Source: a virus
Length of the DNA: 33,741 nt
Reading direction: 5' to 3' (one strand)
Virus record (IMG/VR): IMGVR_UViG_3300015360_001306
Location: 1 to 33,741 of that record
The notes under the pieces are model-generated. The model made no database searches. It saw nothing but the letters and a program-made list of their open reading frames with translations, and was not told the DNA's origin. Position numbers and translations under genes: made by a program. This document shows positions 11,073 to 18,896 of the stretch, piece by piece. Position 1 is the first letter of the stretch. The number at the start of each line of letters is the position of its first letter.

Positions 11073-11818
11073 TAGTGTCTCCTCAACATTAGATTTACAG
11101 CCTCAATATCCGAGTCTCGAATAATGATCACTCGTTTTCTCGGCTCGATAAACTTTTTCGTAATTCCTTGAGCGTTCCACCAGTAAAACGCGTAACGCTT
11201 ACCGTGAGCGTTCATCGCAAACTCATCAGGAGTGAGGTATTCCCCGTCGTTTGAGTAGGCATCCGTACGATCGTCTTTTACGTGCCGCTCGATAATAGCG
11301 ACAGGTCTAGACACCCAGTTGACGGGATTTGACGCTATTATAAATGGCCAATTTCGTTGAAGAATTTTGTGTACTTTCGTGAACCTGGTTTTCGAATAGG
11401 CATCCTCTAGCCCTGTTGTTAGAATCAATTCTGTGTTTTTATTCGCGTGCCTGAGGGTGAACTGTGTGATCTGCCGAACACGTCGGCGAAGTTTCGAGGA
11501 ATTGCCGACATCGTGCAGGTCGTACGGTGTGCAGTGCCGCCCATTTCTAGTACAAGTCTGATTGCTCACGTGAATATAAAGCGTATGCGGGGAAGTTTTA
11601 AATCGAGTTAGAAACTTATTTAAACAACTCGTGGACGTTCCAAACGAGCCCCACAAAAACGCAAGTGTCGGATGCGATACAGCACGAAATACCTCGAGAG
11701 CACGCTCACACGGGAAGTTTTCGTGCTGTATCGCGAGGTAGGAAACTCCCACGCGATTAAACTCCTCCGCTCTTACTGGCCTACTCACCAATAAAAAACA
11801 AAAAAGAATATATCTCAT
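11072..11818 (-). CDS. exported protein of unknown function in the lysis cassette
   Basis: The product has 248 residues. MRYILFCFLLVSRPVRAEE is a signal peptide with an AxA-like cut (VRA-EE). The mature part alternates strands and helices (VGVSYLAI, THPTLAFLWGS-type segments, TLYIHVSN, TELILTTGLED, WPFIIASNPVNW, YAFYWWN). That looks like a TIM-barrel such as a glycoside hydrolase, with acidic residues at strand ends (GLED). It begins right after the lysozyme stop (TAAATG) and ends overlapping the holin-like gene. Its export and place suggest action on the cell wall or surface glycan, or protection from superinfection. I do not recognise the family, so the enzyme call is a guess from fold pattern. 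Confidence 0.55.
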   Translation of the reverse strand: MRYILFCFLLVSRPVRAEEFNRVGVSYLAIQHENFPCERALEVFRAVSHPTLAFLWGSFGTSTSCLNKFLTRFKTSPHTLYIHVSNQTCTRNGRHCTPYDLHDVGNSSKLRRRVRQITQFTLRHANKNTELILTTGLEDAYSKTRFTKVHKILQRNWPFIIASNPVNWVSRPVAIIERHVKDDRTDAYSNDGEYLTPDEFAMNAHGKRYAFYWWNAQGITKKFIEPRKRVIIIRDSDIEAVNLMLRRH

Positions 11819-12256
11819 TTATGCGTAGGGAAATGTTCCGTTCAAAAGAAGCGCTACTCGTGCGGCCCGACTTTTTACTTGACTAGCGTACTTGCTTTTT
11901 AATAGTCTTTGGCTTGCTTCTTCCCATCGCCCGGCTTTCATCAGCGCGATAGTAGGAGCGAATTTTAAAAAACCAGCCTCCCCCATGTTGAATACTAAAT
12001 TTATTAGTCCAAGGCGTCTTTCTTCCGAAATTGTTTCGATAAACTCAGATCCGAATATTCGTACTAATGCCTCCTCAACGTCGGCAACATCATCCGCCAG
12101 GATCTGAAATACAGACGTATGGGAAATGCCCTTATCATCTAAATTATGTCCCACTCCGATAGTAAGTTTTCCGGCCGTGCATCGATAAGGTTTTAAACGG
12201 ATTCCCTCATCGTAAATGAGCATTTTTTTTGTTTTTTCAAACGTAGAGCTATCCAC
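11819..12256 (-). CDS. endolysin, T4-type lysozyme (GH24-like) with a Glu-Cys-Thr active site
   Basis: From a GTG at 12256 with AGGGGGG just upstream, the product has 145 residues, a normal size for the family. YDEGIRLKPYRCTAGKLTIGVGHNL matches the T4 lysozyme active site: Glu17, then a Cys at 26 in place of the usual Asp, and Thr32, with the same 9 and 6 spacing as Glu11, Asp20 and Thr26 of T4 lysozyme. Cys is a natural variant there, as in P1 Lyz. It hydrolyses the glycan of peptidoglycan. An in-frame GTG at 12307 would add 17 residues with a hydrophobic stretch and two cysteines (KCAVCLALLF), which could act as a weak signal-arrest segment, so the start is uncertain. Confidence 0.85.
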   Translation of the reverse strand: MDSSTFEKTKKMLIYDEGIRLKPYRCTAGKLTIGVGHNLDDKGISHTSVFQILADDVADVEEALVRIFGSEFIETISEERRLGLINLVFNMGEAGFLKFAPTIALMKAGRWEEASQRLLKSKYASQVKSRAARVALLLNGTFPYA

Positions 12257-12299
12257 CGCAACCCCCCTATTAAAAAGCAGTGCTAGACACACCGCACAT

Positions 12300-12584
12300 T
12301 TAACCACCGGCTAAAAGTTTTTTTAAAGAAGCTAGAAATTCCAACGCAATCGGCGACCCGGCCGTACTTACTGCCGCAACGAAATACAACGCTTGACGCA
12401 CTTTTGCGAGTTCGGTAGCAATGGACGAAACGGAAGTTGCAACTTGATTAACTTTCATATCCATGTCCTTTATCTGTAATAGTTGCGCGTGGAGCACATT
12501 AGCGTGATTGTGTAGTGTGGTTTCTACACGAGCTATTCGTTCAAACGTATTAATTTCTCTGTCATTATCTCTAGAAGGAGTCAT
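12300..12584 (-). CDS. coiled-coil plus membrane-segment protein, holin-associated type
   Basis: The product has 94 residues. Residues about 12-62 are a heptad coiled coil (INTFERIARVETTLHNHANVLHAQLLQIKDMDMKVNQVATSVSSIATELAKVRQAL). A hydrophobic segment (YFVAAVSTAGSPIALEFLASL) and a short basic end follow. The layout is like XhlA-type haemolysin or holin-associated proteins. It lies directly before the lysozyme, four bases after the stop of the tail fibre gene, so it belongs to the lysis cassette. Antiholin, second holin or spanin-like roles are all open; no lipobox or N-terminal signal is visible. Confidence 0.6.
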   Translation of the reverse strand: MTPSRDNDREINTFERIARVETTLHNHANVLHAQLLQIKDMDMKVNQVATSVSSIATELAKVRQALYFVAAVSTAGSPIALEFLASLKKLLAGG

Positions 12585-12588
12585 GTAT

Positions 12589-13491
12589 TTACGCTCTGTA
12601 AAACCCCTGAATGTATAGTGTAACCGTGCCCAGAGTGAAATTGGTGTTGTCGAACCGTTGAACGCCTACCACCGTAGTGCTAACCGCTATTCCGAGAGCG
12701 CTCCGCAGATTGCCGACATCGTTGACAAAACCAGCAAAATTAATATACCCGGTTCCTAAAGCAGCAACGGGTAGGGTGAACTGAACTTGATTCGACGCCA
12801 CGCCGCCAGTTGTGACCGTCGCTTGAATCGTGAACCAAACGATTTCGCCTTCCCGGTGAAAGTGCGCCTGATTTATCGACGGTGCCGTGGTGGTCATTGA
12901 ACCGCTGCCGGCGAATGTCGGCGTCCAGGACTCAAGGCCGCCGCGTTGCGCTGTCAGCTGCCACACCGTACCGTCGTGCATACATTCTATTATATCACCG
13001 TTGCCAATATCCCCTCCGTTTAGAAATATTGTGCCGGCGCGTTTTGTGATATTGACAATACCGAGTCCGTTAACCTGTAGTGTTGCCGTGCCGGTGTTGG
13101 CCTGGTGGCTTCTAAATCGTACCGTCAGTCCCGCTGTATACGCGGTGATTGCGGGGGAGAGTAGTATCGTGTAAACGTTCGCGGCTCCGGTAGACGTGCC
13201 GCCGTACATGTACGCTGAATCTTGCGTTTGAGAAACTTTTGAATAATCACTTCTAGTCGTAGCGTCGGCGACATTAGTGTGTCTAAAACCCCCCATTGGA
13301 AGGTTCGCCGTTGGCGCGTTCTCGCCATTTTTTGCTATTGCTGCATTTATACCCGTGGCTAAATCGTTGTCGTGCGTTTCGTGCCTATCACGAGCAATTC
13401 CTATTCCACCGGCTTCGTCTAAAGACCAAGTTGTGGGTCCGGTATTGATTCCGTTGGTCCTACTAAAACTACCCGCTCCGCTCCAAGGCAT
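12589..13491 (-). CDS. tail fibre protein
   Basis: The product has 300 residues. The start MPWSGAGSFSRTNGINTGPTTWSLDEAGGIGIARDRHETHDNDLATGIN, followed by TANLPMGGFRHTNVADAT and then RSDYSKVSQTQD, is a well-known head part of short phage tail fibres, where the conserved piece attaches the fibre to the tail. From about residue 100 it is beta-rich with small residues (YTAGLTVRFRSHQANTGTATLQVNG), then a C-terminal domain (residues about 190-300) likely to bind the host surface. No chaperone or glycosidase signature is seen. It is the last virion gene before the lysis cassette. A second receptor-binding candidate lies at 29765-31267. Confidence 0.8.
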   Translation of the reverse strand: MPWSGAGSFSRTNGINTGPTTWSLDEAGGIGIARDRHETHDNDLATGINAAIAKNGENAPTANLPMGGFRHTNVADATTRSDYSKVSQTQDSAYMYGGTSTGAANVYTILLSPAITAYTAGLTVRFRSHQANTGTATLQVNGLGIVNITKRAGTIFLNGGDIGNGDIIECMHDGTVWQLTAQRGGLESWTPTFAGSGSMTTTAPSINQAHFHREGEIVWFTIQATVTTGGVASNQVQFTLPVAALGTGYINFAGFVNDVGNLRSALGIAVSTTVVGVQRFDNTNFTLGTVTLYIQGFYRA

Positions 13492-13550
13492 GTTAAAAAT
13501 CCCCCTAATGGTGGTTCAATTAAAGTGTATTTTAGTGTCTAGTAGTAGAC

Positions 13551-15575
13551 CTATGACTTGCTGGTAATGGCTTGCACGATTTTATTAACGTAAGGTACGG
13601 TTTCTTTTGGCTTCGGTAAAAAGCTCTTTACTGAAGACCAATTATCACTGCCGCCTTTTTTGATCGCTTTATCAACGTTGCCCATCCCTGCGTTATAAGC
13701 TGCAAGGGCAACGCGCACATTGCCGTCGTATTTTTTTAAAAGCATATCTAGGTAAGCGCTTCCAATTTTTACGTTCTGCTCTGCATTAAAAGGGCTGTAT
13801 TTGCCTGGCAAGCTGAGCTTGCCGTGCCATTCTTTGCCAGTGGCTGGCATTAGCTGCATCAACCCCTGCGCACCGAGGGGACTAACAGCATTTGCTTTTC
13901 CGGCTGATTCGGCCCGAATTACGGCACTCACCAGAGGAGAAAGCGGAATTTCTCGTCTTGGTGGTAGATTTGCTGCCTCGTTTGTTTCTGAAACAAACGA
14001 GGGTAATTCCCCCACTTGATCGTCGCTGGTAGCGGTATTGGCAACAATACCACCCATGCCTAACCGTGAAATAAATCGATTGTTCGATAATCCGTTGGAC
14101 AGGCTATTGAGCTTTCCGGCGGATTTTTCAGCGATAGAAGCAGACGTATTAGGCGCAAATTTACTAGCAGCACGAACAGCAGGCAAAGCGAGGCCAAGGA
14201 CCGGGCTTCCTAACGTGTACCCTATCGCTGTGCCACTACCGCCGAGTCCGAGATTTCCGTAACTAAACAACTTTCCGATTACGCTTTCCGCCATCCGATT
14301 GATAATAGGATCTTTTACTCCTTGATATGCCTCATAAAGTTTATTCGCCTCTTTTAAAGCATTGCCTTTACCGGGAAGAATTTTGGTAAAATTATCTTCC
14401 ATGGTTTTTTTAAACCCATTGTACAACCGCCTTTTCATGGCGTTCATAACACTTTCGCTTTGAGTGCTTCCGAAAACGTTAGGAACTTTTCCGAGACTCG
14501 TTTTAAATTCTGCTAAAGATGCAAAATCCATACGTGAGTCGGTCCAATTGCGCCGAATGCCTCCTAACTCCCGTTGTAGCGTTTTAGCAAGAGAGGGATT
14601 GGCGGTACGGATCTCCGAAATGTACGTTTCGGCACCTGACCAGTCCGGCCGAAACTTTACTTTTATTCCAGCCGTTTTTACGACACTATCAGCCTCATTA
14701 ACAAGGGTTCCGATATTTTTTCCGATCTCAGCGCTTCTTTTTTCAGCCGCCAGTTTCACGGATTTTCCAGAGTTCCCCGCTACTGTAAAAAAACCGTCAT
14801 TCTTTAACGCTCCGACATGTTGGTCTAATTTCGACGACAGGTCGGTTGCCGCATCGTCGGCGGATACCGCAATGCCCGTATCATCATAAAACGTGGTGCC
14901 CTTCTTAAATGATTTTTTAATGTCACTCGCCCGAATTCCGAGAGTATTCTCTCTAAAACCTTGGGCCATGTCCTCCGCCCCGCTTCCCAGAGCACCCACA
15001 ACTTTACTTCCCACTTTTGCCGCGCCGTATATACCGCCACCAAACGCGGCCCCTAAAGCCCCGCCCCTTGCAGCGTCGGCCACACGGTTAGCGATCCCGC
15101 CTTCCCCCTCGCCGAATCCGTACGCAGCACCCGTTGCCGAGCCTAGTTTTAAAGCCCCTTTTAGCGATCTTACTTTCGCAGCCGCGAGAACTGGATTTTT
15201 AAATGAGGTGCCTATTTCCATCACGGTTGAGGCTATAGGTGCCGCGTTTTCTACTGATTGCTCAGCTGCACGTGTAGTAGCTAAATACCTATCGTAGGAT
15301 TTGCTGTACTCATCTTGCCCCATGGCATAATCGATAGCAGCGTTTCCACCTGCTACAATTTCATCACCATTGCCGAAGGTAAGGCCGTCGAGAGCTTTGG
15401 TGAATGTTCCGCCAATTGCCTCGGCAACACTTCCCGGCATTCTGGTACTACGTTCGTGTGCGTGGGCATCATAAGCCGCTGATAGCTGTTCCGAACTGTA
15501 CCCTGTCGTTGCTGGTGATGGAGCAGGAGCATACGAGTCGTACGCAGCGGCTAATTCATCGGGTGACCAAGGCAT
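13551..15575 (-). CDS. internal virion protein with C-terminal SLT lytic transglycosylase
   Basis: The product has 674 residues. The C-terminus (about 545-660) is a Slt70-type lysozyme-like domain: AVIRAESAGKANAVSPLGAQGLMQLMPATG, with catalytic Glu near 556, and later VALAAYNAGMGNVDKAI. It cuts peptidoglycan during DNA entry. The long middle holds small-residue helices (GALKLGSATGAAYGFGEGEGG) that could cross the membrane. The N-terminus has a duplicated motif, WSPDELAAAYD (3-13) and YSSEQLSAAYD (26-36). By analogy with T7 gp16 and P22 ejection proteins it is probably expelled into the host envelope. In T7 gp16 the transglycosylase is N-terminal; here it is at the other end. The ATG follows AGGA, two bases after the upstream stop. 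Confidence 0.85.
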   Translation of the reverse strand: MPWSPDELAAAYDSYAPAPSPATTGYSSEQLSAAYDAHAHERSTRMPGSVAEAIGGTFTKALDGLTFGNGDEIVAGGNAAIDYAMGQDEYSKSYDRYLATTRAAEQSVENAAPIASTVMEIGTSFKNPVLAAAKVRSLKGALKLGSATGAAYGFGEGEGGIANRVADAARGGALGAAFGGGIYGAAKVGSKVVGALGSGAEDMAQGFRENTLGIRASDIKKSFKKGTTFYDDTGIAVSADDAATDLSSKLDQHVGALKNDGFFTVAGNSGKSVKLAAEKRSAEIGKNIGTLVNEADSVVKTAGIKVKFRPDWSGAETYISEIRTANPSLAKTLQRELGGIRRNWTDSRMDFASLAEFKTSLGKVPNVFGSTQSESVMNAMKRRLYNGFKKTMEDNFTKILPGKGNALKEANKLYEAYQGVKDPIINRMAESVIGKLFSYGNLGLGGSGTAIGYTLGSPVLGLALPAVRAASKFAPNTSASIAEKSAGKLNSLSNGLSNNRFISRLGMGGIVANTATSDDQVGELPSFVSETNEAANLPPRREIPLSPLVSAVIRAESAGKANAVSPLGAQGLMQLMPATGKEWHGKLSLPGKYSPFNAEQNVKIGSAYLDMLLKKYDGNVRVALAAYNAGMGNVDKAIKKGGSDNWSSVKSFLPKPKETVPYVNKIVQAITSKS

Positions 15576-15577
15576 TT

Positions 15578-16858
15578 TTATCGTCCTGAAAGTCTTAGTA
15601 TGTAGTCAGATTTACTCTCGCCCTGCATCGGTGGAGGAGGAGCGCTTAGTGTGTCGCTACCGCCTACCGTTTCGTTTGTCGTCGGTGCTGAACCGCCGCC
15701 AAAAACGCGCTCGGCTCCACTTTGAAAATCGTATTGTGTCCATGGTGTTCTCTCTGCATTGAGCGTCATATTCCCCTCGGGTGACTTCGATAAGAGAGGA
15801 TTTTCTTTTTCGTAGACGTTCCATAAATTCTGGGCCGCATCGGGCCCTAGACCGTAGTCTCGAGCGTACTGAAAGAAAGAGTGCCTGTCTTTTAAACGCT
15901 CGAGCCCTATTTTATATTGTTCCAGGGTTTTTTCATTCTGTCCCGGCGTCTTATCCGTGCTCATCGCTGTGTTAAAAAGCGCTTTAGTTTCGAAATCACT
16001 CTGGCTACCTGATCCAACAATTCGCCCCGCTGCTGCTCCTAATTGTTGAGTGTCGTATAAAAGTTTATCTCCTTGGGTTTGTTTAGTAGCCTCCTCACTT
16101 CCGAATAAAGACGCTATTTTTTCGTATCCAGACGCGAATCCTTGGAAAGGCATTCCGGTTTGTCCGGCTATCCTAATCCCCTCTTCGCCCTTTCTTACTA
16201 ACTCGTCGAGTTGCGCTATTTTTTCTTCTTCTGCTGCGAGCGTTTTAAATTGCGCCTTTCCTAGATCTCTCAGACTGTCGACTTCTTGACGCGCCGACGC
16301 TGCGGCTTGAGTAGGAGGCATTCGGCGCTGCAAATTCTCTTGATATCGCTCTAATTCTAAATCCCTCAAACTTTTTCCCAGATTCGGCCCTGGCTGGTCG
16401 GATTGAGTAGTAGCAGGTGGGAGAGTCGCAAAAGGGGCATTCTTCACCTCGTCTTCGTATCTAATAATCTCTTTTCTGTCCCCGAGATCTTGCGCTCTTA
16501 GTGCTGCCTGCACTTGCACTGCTCTCTGAGCTTCCAAATCATCGGCCGCTAGCGATAAGCTCAGTTTTCTAGCAGAGGGATATTTATCTGATAGAGCGTC
16601 CACAGCGCCCTTATCGCCACCTTGATACGCTCGTACGGCATCCAGTAGAGACCCCTGCTCTTGCGCCTGTGCTCTTGCGCCGAAAAAAGAGAGTGGTGCG
16701 CTCGATAATCCTTTAGCCGCTCCACCGATTAGATTCCCCCAAAATCCATTATCGGGATTCGTGACATCTGGCCCGGCCTGTATGCTATTAGCTGCGGCAA
16801 GGTAGGGATTTTGAGCGCTATCTAAAATTGCCTGAACTATCGGACTATAATTAGTCAT
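15578..16858 (-). CDS. putative internal virion (ejection) protein
   Basis: From the ATG at 16858 the product has 426 residues; a longer frame to 16960 overlaps the preceding gene and is not needed. The N-terminal quarter has hydrophobic Gly/Ala stretches (FWGNLIGGAAKGLSSAPLSFFGARAQAQ). The middle is charged helix (EAQRAVQVQAALRAQDLGDRKEIIRYEDEVK; LRDLELERYQENLQRR). The end is polar and Pro-rich (SAPPPPMQGESK). No enzyme motif is seen. It sits between two other helix-rich proteins and the transglycosylase, the usual block of three or four ejection proteins in podoviruses. It is one base from the upstream stop. Confidence 0.65.
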   Translation of the reverse strand: MTNYSPIVQAILDSAQNPYLAAANSIQAGPDVTNPDNGFWGNLIGGAAKGLSSAPLSFFGARAQAQEQGSLLDAVRAYQGGDKGAVDALSDKYPSARKLSLSLAADDLEAQRAVQVQAALRAQDLGDRKEIIRYEDEVKNAPFATLPPATTQSDQPGPNLGKSLRDLELERYQENLQRRMPPTQAAASARQEVDSLRDLGKAQFKTLAAEEEKIAQLDELVRKGEEGIRIAGQTGMPFQGFASGYEKIASLFGSEEATKQTQGDKLLYDTQQLGAAAGRIVGSGSQSDFETKALFNTAMSTDKTPGQNEKTLEQYKIGLERLKDRHSFFQYARDYGLGPDAAQNLWNVYEKENPLLSKSPEGNMTLNAERTPWTQYDFQSGAERVFGGGSAPTTNETVGGSDTLSAPPPPMQGESKSDYILRLSGR

Positions 16859-16859
16859 T

Positions 16860-18179
16860 TTATTTTCCACTCCCGTATCGCGTTCCGTAAGCACTAGCTG
16901 CTGCGTTAGCAAAGGCCCCCCCGGCTGCACCGGCTGCCGCACCGAATTGAGATCCGGCACTAGGTTTCCTCGCCCTATTGCGTTCGAGTAAAACGTCCTC
17001 TCTCGCGTACCTCCGATCTTCGTCTTCTCTGGCGGCTTCTCGCGTCAGGTTGAATTTGGTTTGCCAGTCGGGACCCTCAGCACCCCCGCCACTACCAGCC
17101 TTGGCTATGCCCATACGTTGCGTTGCGTCTTGCCGTAAAAATTGCTTTCGGGCTTGTTCTCGATCAGCTGCACGTGAGGCATTGTCGAGATCCGCTCCGT
17201 ACATGCCCGCAGCGATTCCAGCGCTATCGACCGCCGAAATCTGTCCGGCGTCATAGCCTTGGAATTGCGGGTTCTGGGAACCTCTACGCATTCCAATTAA
17301 ACCACCCATCTCATCTAATGGTGCTCTTCGCTGCGTCATTCGCTCGTTAATGCCTTGTTGCCTGGACGTCAGCCCTTGATTATAGTATCGCTCTTGCTCG
17401 GCTCCGCCTTGCTCAGTCGCTGCATTTAGGGCTTGTTGGTTTGCGTCAGTCTGACTCTGTTTGTACTGACCGAATAGTCTATTGTATTTCTCGCTTCCTT
17501 CAGAGACGCCCTCATTTGCCATTCGTTGACGAAACGATTCATCGTCTTGCTTAAACCTCTCGTTTAACCGTGCGGAGTACCCTTGATAAAGTTGATCTTC
17601 TACGCGCTTTCTAGCACCTGCTAAATCCTCCTGGCCTGGTATCTCTGAAATACCGTTGAAATCCAACGGTTGCGAAAAGTTTTTATTGGCTTGTTGTTGC
17701 AGGCCCCCTATTGTTTGGTTACTTTGATAATCGATATCTCTTTCTTGATCTAGTAATCGCTGCTCATACGGATTCAGCGATTGAGTGATTGTTGGGTTGC
17801 CATTGGCGTCGTACGTGACGTTTTGGCTTCCGTAGGGATTATTTACGTTAGGATTATTCAGCCGTGTTTGAGCTGACGCATTTTCCCGATTCTGCTCATT
17901 ACTATACTCAATTATCCCCTGTGGATTCGTAAGATCTGGCCGGGTCGTGGTTTCTTGAGGTCCTGATTCTGCACCAGGAGTTGAACGGCCGATCCTTAAC
18001 TCTTTTCGTTGTTGTTGTAATTCCAAGGCTTTTTTTGTATTCCCCGCTTTCTGCGCGGCTGAAATTTGCCTTACCAACTGCTCATCAGCACTAGGGCTCT
18101 TGCCAAGATTTTTATCTTTGGCTCGTACTCCAATAAGGCCCCCGGTCAAACTTTTTTTATTTTGCGTTTTTTTAGCCAT
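16860..18179 (-). CDS. putative internal virion protein, Gln-rich helical
   Basis: The product has 439 residues. Basic start (MAKKTQNKKSLTGG). Residues 30-66 (starting SADEQLVRQISAAQKAGNTKKALELQQQRKELR) are a copy of a helical motif found twice in the next gene upstream. Then comes a long Asn/Gln-rich, strongly charged helical region (REQARKQFLRQDATQRMG; REAAREDEDRRYAREDVLLERNRARK). The C-terminus is a short Gly/Ala hydrophobic tail (GSQFGAAAGAAGGAFANAAASAYGTRYG). No known catalytic motif. Its ATG has AGGATATAAAG upstream. It probably forms part of the internal core or ejectosome. Confidence 0.65.
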   Translation of the reverse strand: MAKKTQNKKSLTGGLIGVRAKDKNLGKSPSADEQLVRQISAAQKAGNTKKALELQQQRKELRIGRSTPGAESGPQETTTRPDLTNPQGIIEYSNEQNRENASAQTRLNNPNVNNPYGSQNVTYDANGNPTITQSLNPYEQRLLDQERDIDYQSNQTIGGLQQQANKNFSQPLDFNGISEIPGQEDLAGARKRVEDQLYQGYSARLNERFKQDDESFRQRMANEGVSEGSEKYNRLFGQYKQSQTDANQQALNAATEQGGAEQERYYNQGLTSRQQGINERMTQRRAPLDEMGGLIGMRRGSQNPQFQGYDAGQISAVDSAGIAAGMYGADLDNASRAADREQARKQFLRQDATQRMGIAKAGSGGGAEGPDWQTKFNLTREAAREDEDRRYAREDVLLERNRARKPSAGSQFGAAAGAAGGAFANAAASAYGTRYGSGK

Positions 18180-18203
18180 TAGCTTTATATCCTGGTAGTG
18201 CTA

Positions 18204-18896
18204 TTAAGGGCGCTGCTTACGCATAGCTTGGCGTTGCTGTTGCAATCGATTAACCTGCCCATTATTTCCACTCAGCCGTGCTGCTTTCTGTTGTCGAACC
18301 AACATTTCGTCGGGAGATAATTGCCGTTCCGAGGCATTGCCGGCGATTGCCTCTCGCACACCCGTCGCCATTGCCGCGCCGTACTGTCCTTGTTCTTGCG
18401 GATTTAAAAGTGCAGTAGCATCTTGTGCGGCCATTGTGTCGCCTTGCTCATTAGGTGCGTAGCCACCGGGTGGGCGATTTTTTCGAAACGCTTGACGCTG
18501 CTCTATAATTCTATTCCGCTCCCCCATGTTTCCGGCTTGGAAGGCCGCCTCTTGTCTCCGCACCATTTGCTCGTCCGGTGATAACGGTTGCCCCGCTTTA
18601 TTAAGAGGAGTTGCCGCTAGGTACGGCCCTTCAGTTTCGCCACGCGGCTGTGCCATAATGCCCCATTTCGACACGTCCTCGTTTTGAAATGCATTTAAAA
18701 TCGGATTATTCTTGCTAGTAGCTTTATCTTGCGCGTTGTATCCCTGTATCGCTGTGCCGGTGGCGGCACCGGCTAGATCTAACGCTTGTCGTTCTTTTAC
18801 TGCAATACGATTATCGTCTTGTGATCGACCTTGACGTACTGCGGGTTTAGTGCCTACAGGATATTGGCCTGCTCGTTGATTTTGTAAAGTTCTCAT
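18204..18896 (-). CDS. putative internal virion protein with a duplicated 38-residue motif
   Basis: The product has 230 residues. Residues 105-142 and 193-230 are two copies of the same helix-turn-helix-like motif (LSPDEQMVRRQEAAFQAGN and LSPDEMLVRQQKAARLSGN, each ending QRQAxRKxRP). A third copy is in the downstream gene. The rest is Gly/Ala and Gln rich. There is no signal peptide or membrane span. The ATG directly abuts the previous stop (TAAATG). Being encoded between the tail nozzle gene and other internal proteins, it is likely packaged in the virion. Function is unknown. Confidence 0.65.
   Translation of the reverse strand: MRTLQNQRAGQYPVGTKPAVRQGRSQDDNRIAVKERQALDLAGAATGTAIQGYNAQDKATSKNNPILNAFQNEDVSKWGIMAQPRGETEGPYLAATPLNKAGQPLSPDEQMVRRQEAAFQAGNMGERNRIIEQRQAFRKNRPPGGYAPNEQGDTMAAQDATALLNPQEQGQYGAAMATGVREAIAGNASERQLSPDEMLVRQQKAARLSGNNGQVNRLQQQRQAMRKQRP

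Noticed and set aside
12589-13491. Diversity-generating retroelement target in the tail fibre
   Set aside because: No reverse transcriptase and no template-repeat copy of the fibre 3' end is visible in the window.
14464-14889. Plus-strand ORF of 141 residues inside the transglycosylase gene, and other plus-strand ORFs across 10.8-33 kb
   Set aside because: All are antisense to continuous, recognisable late genes and have no start signals.
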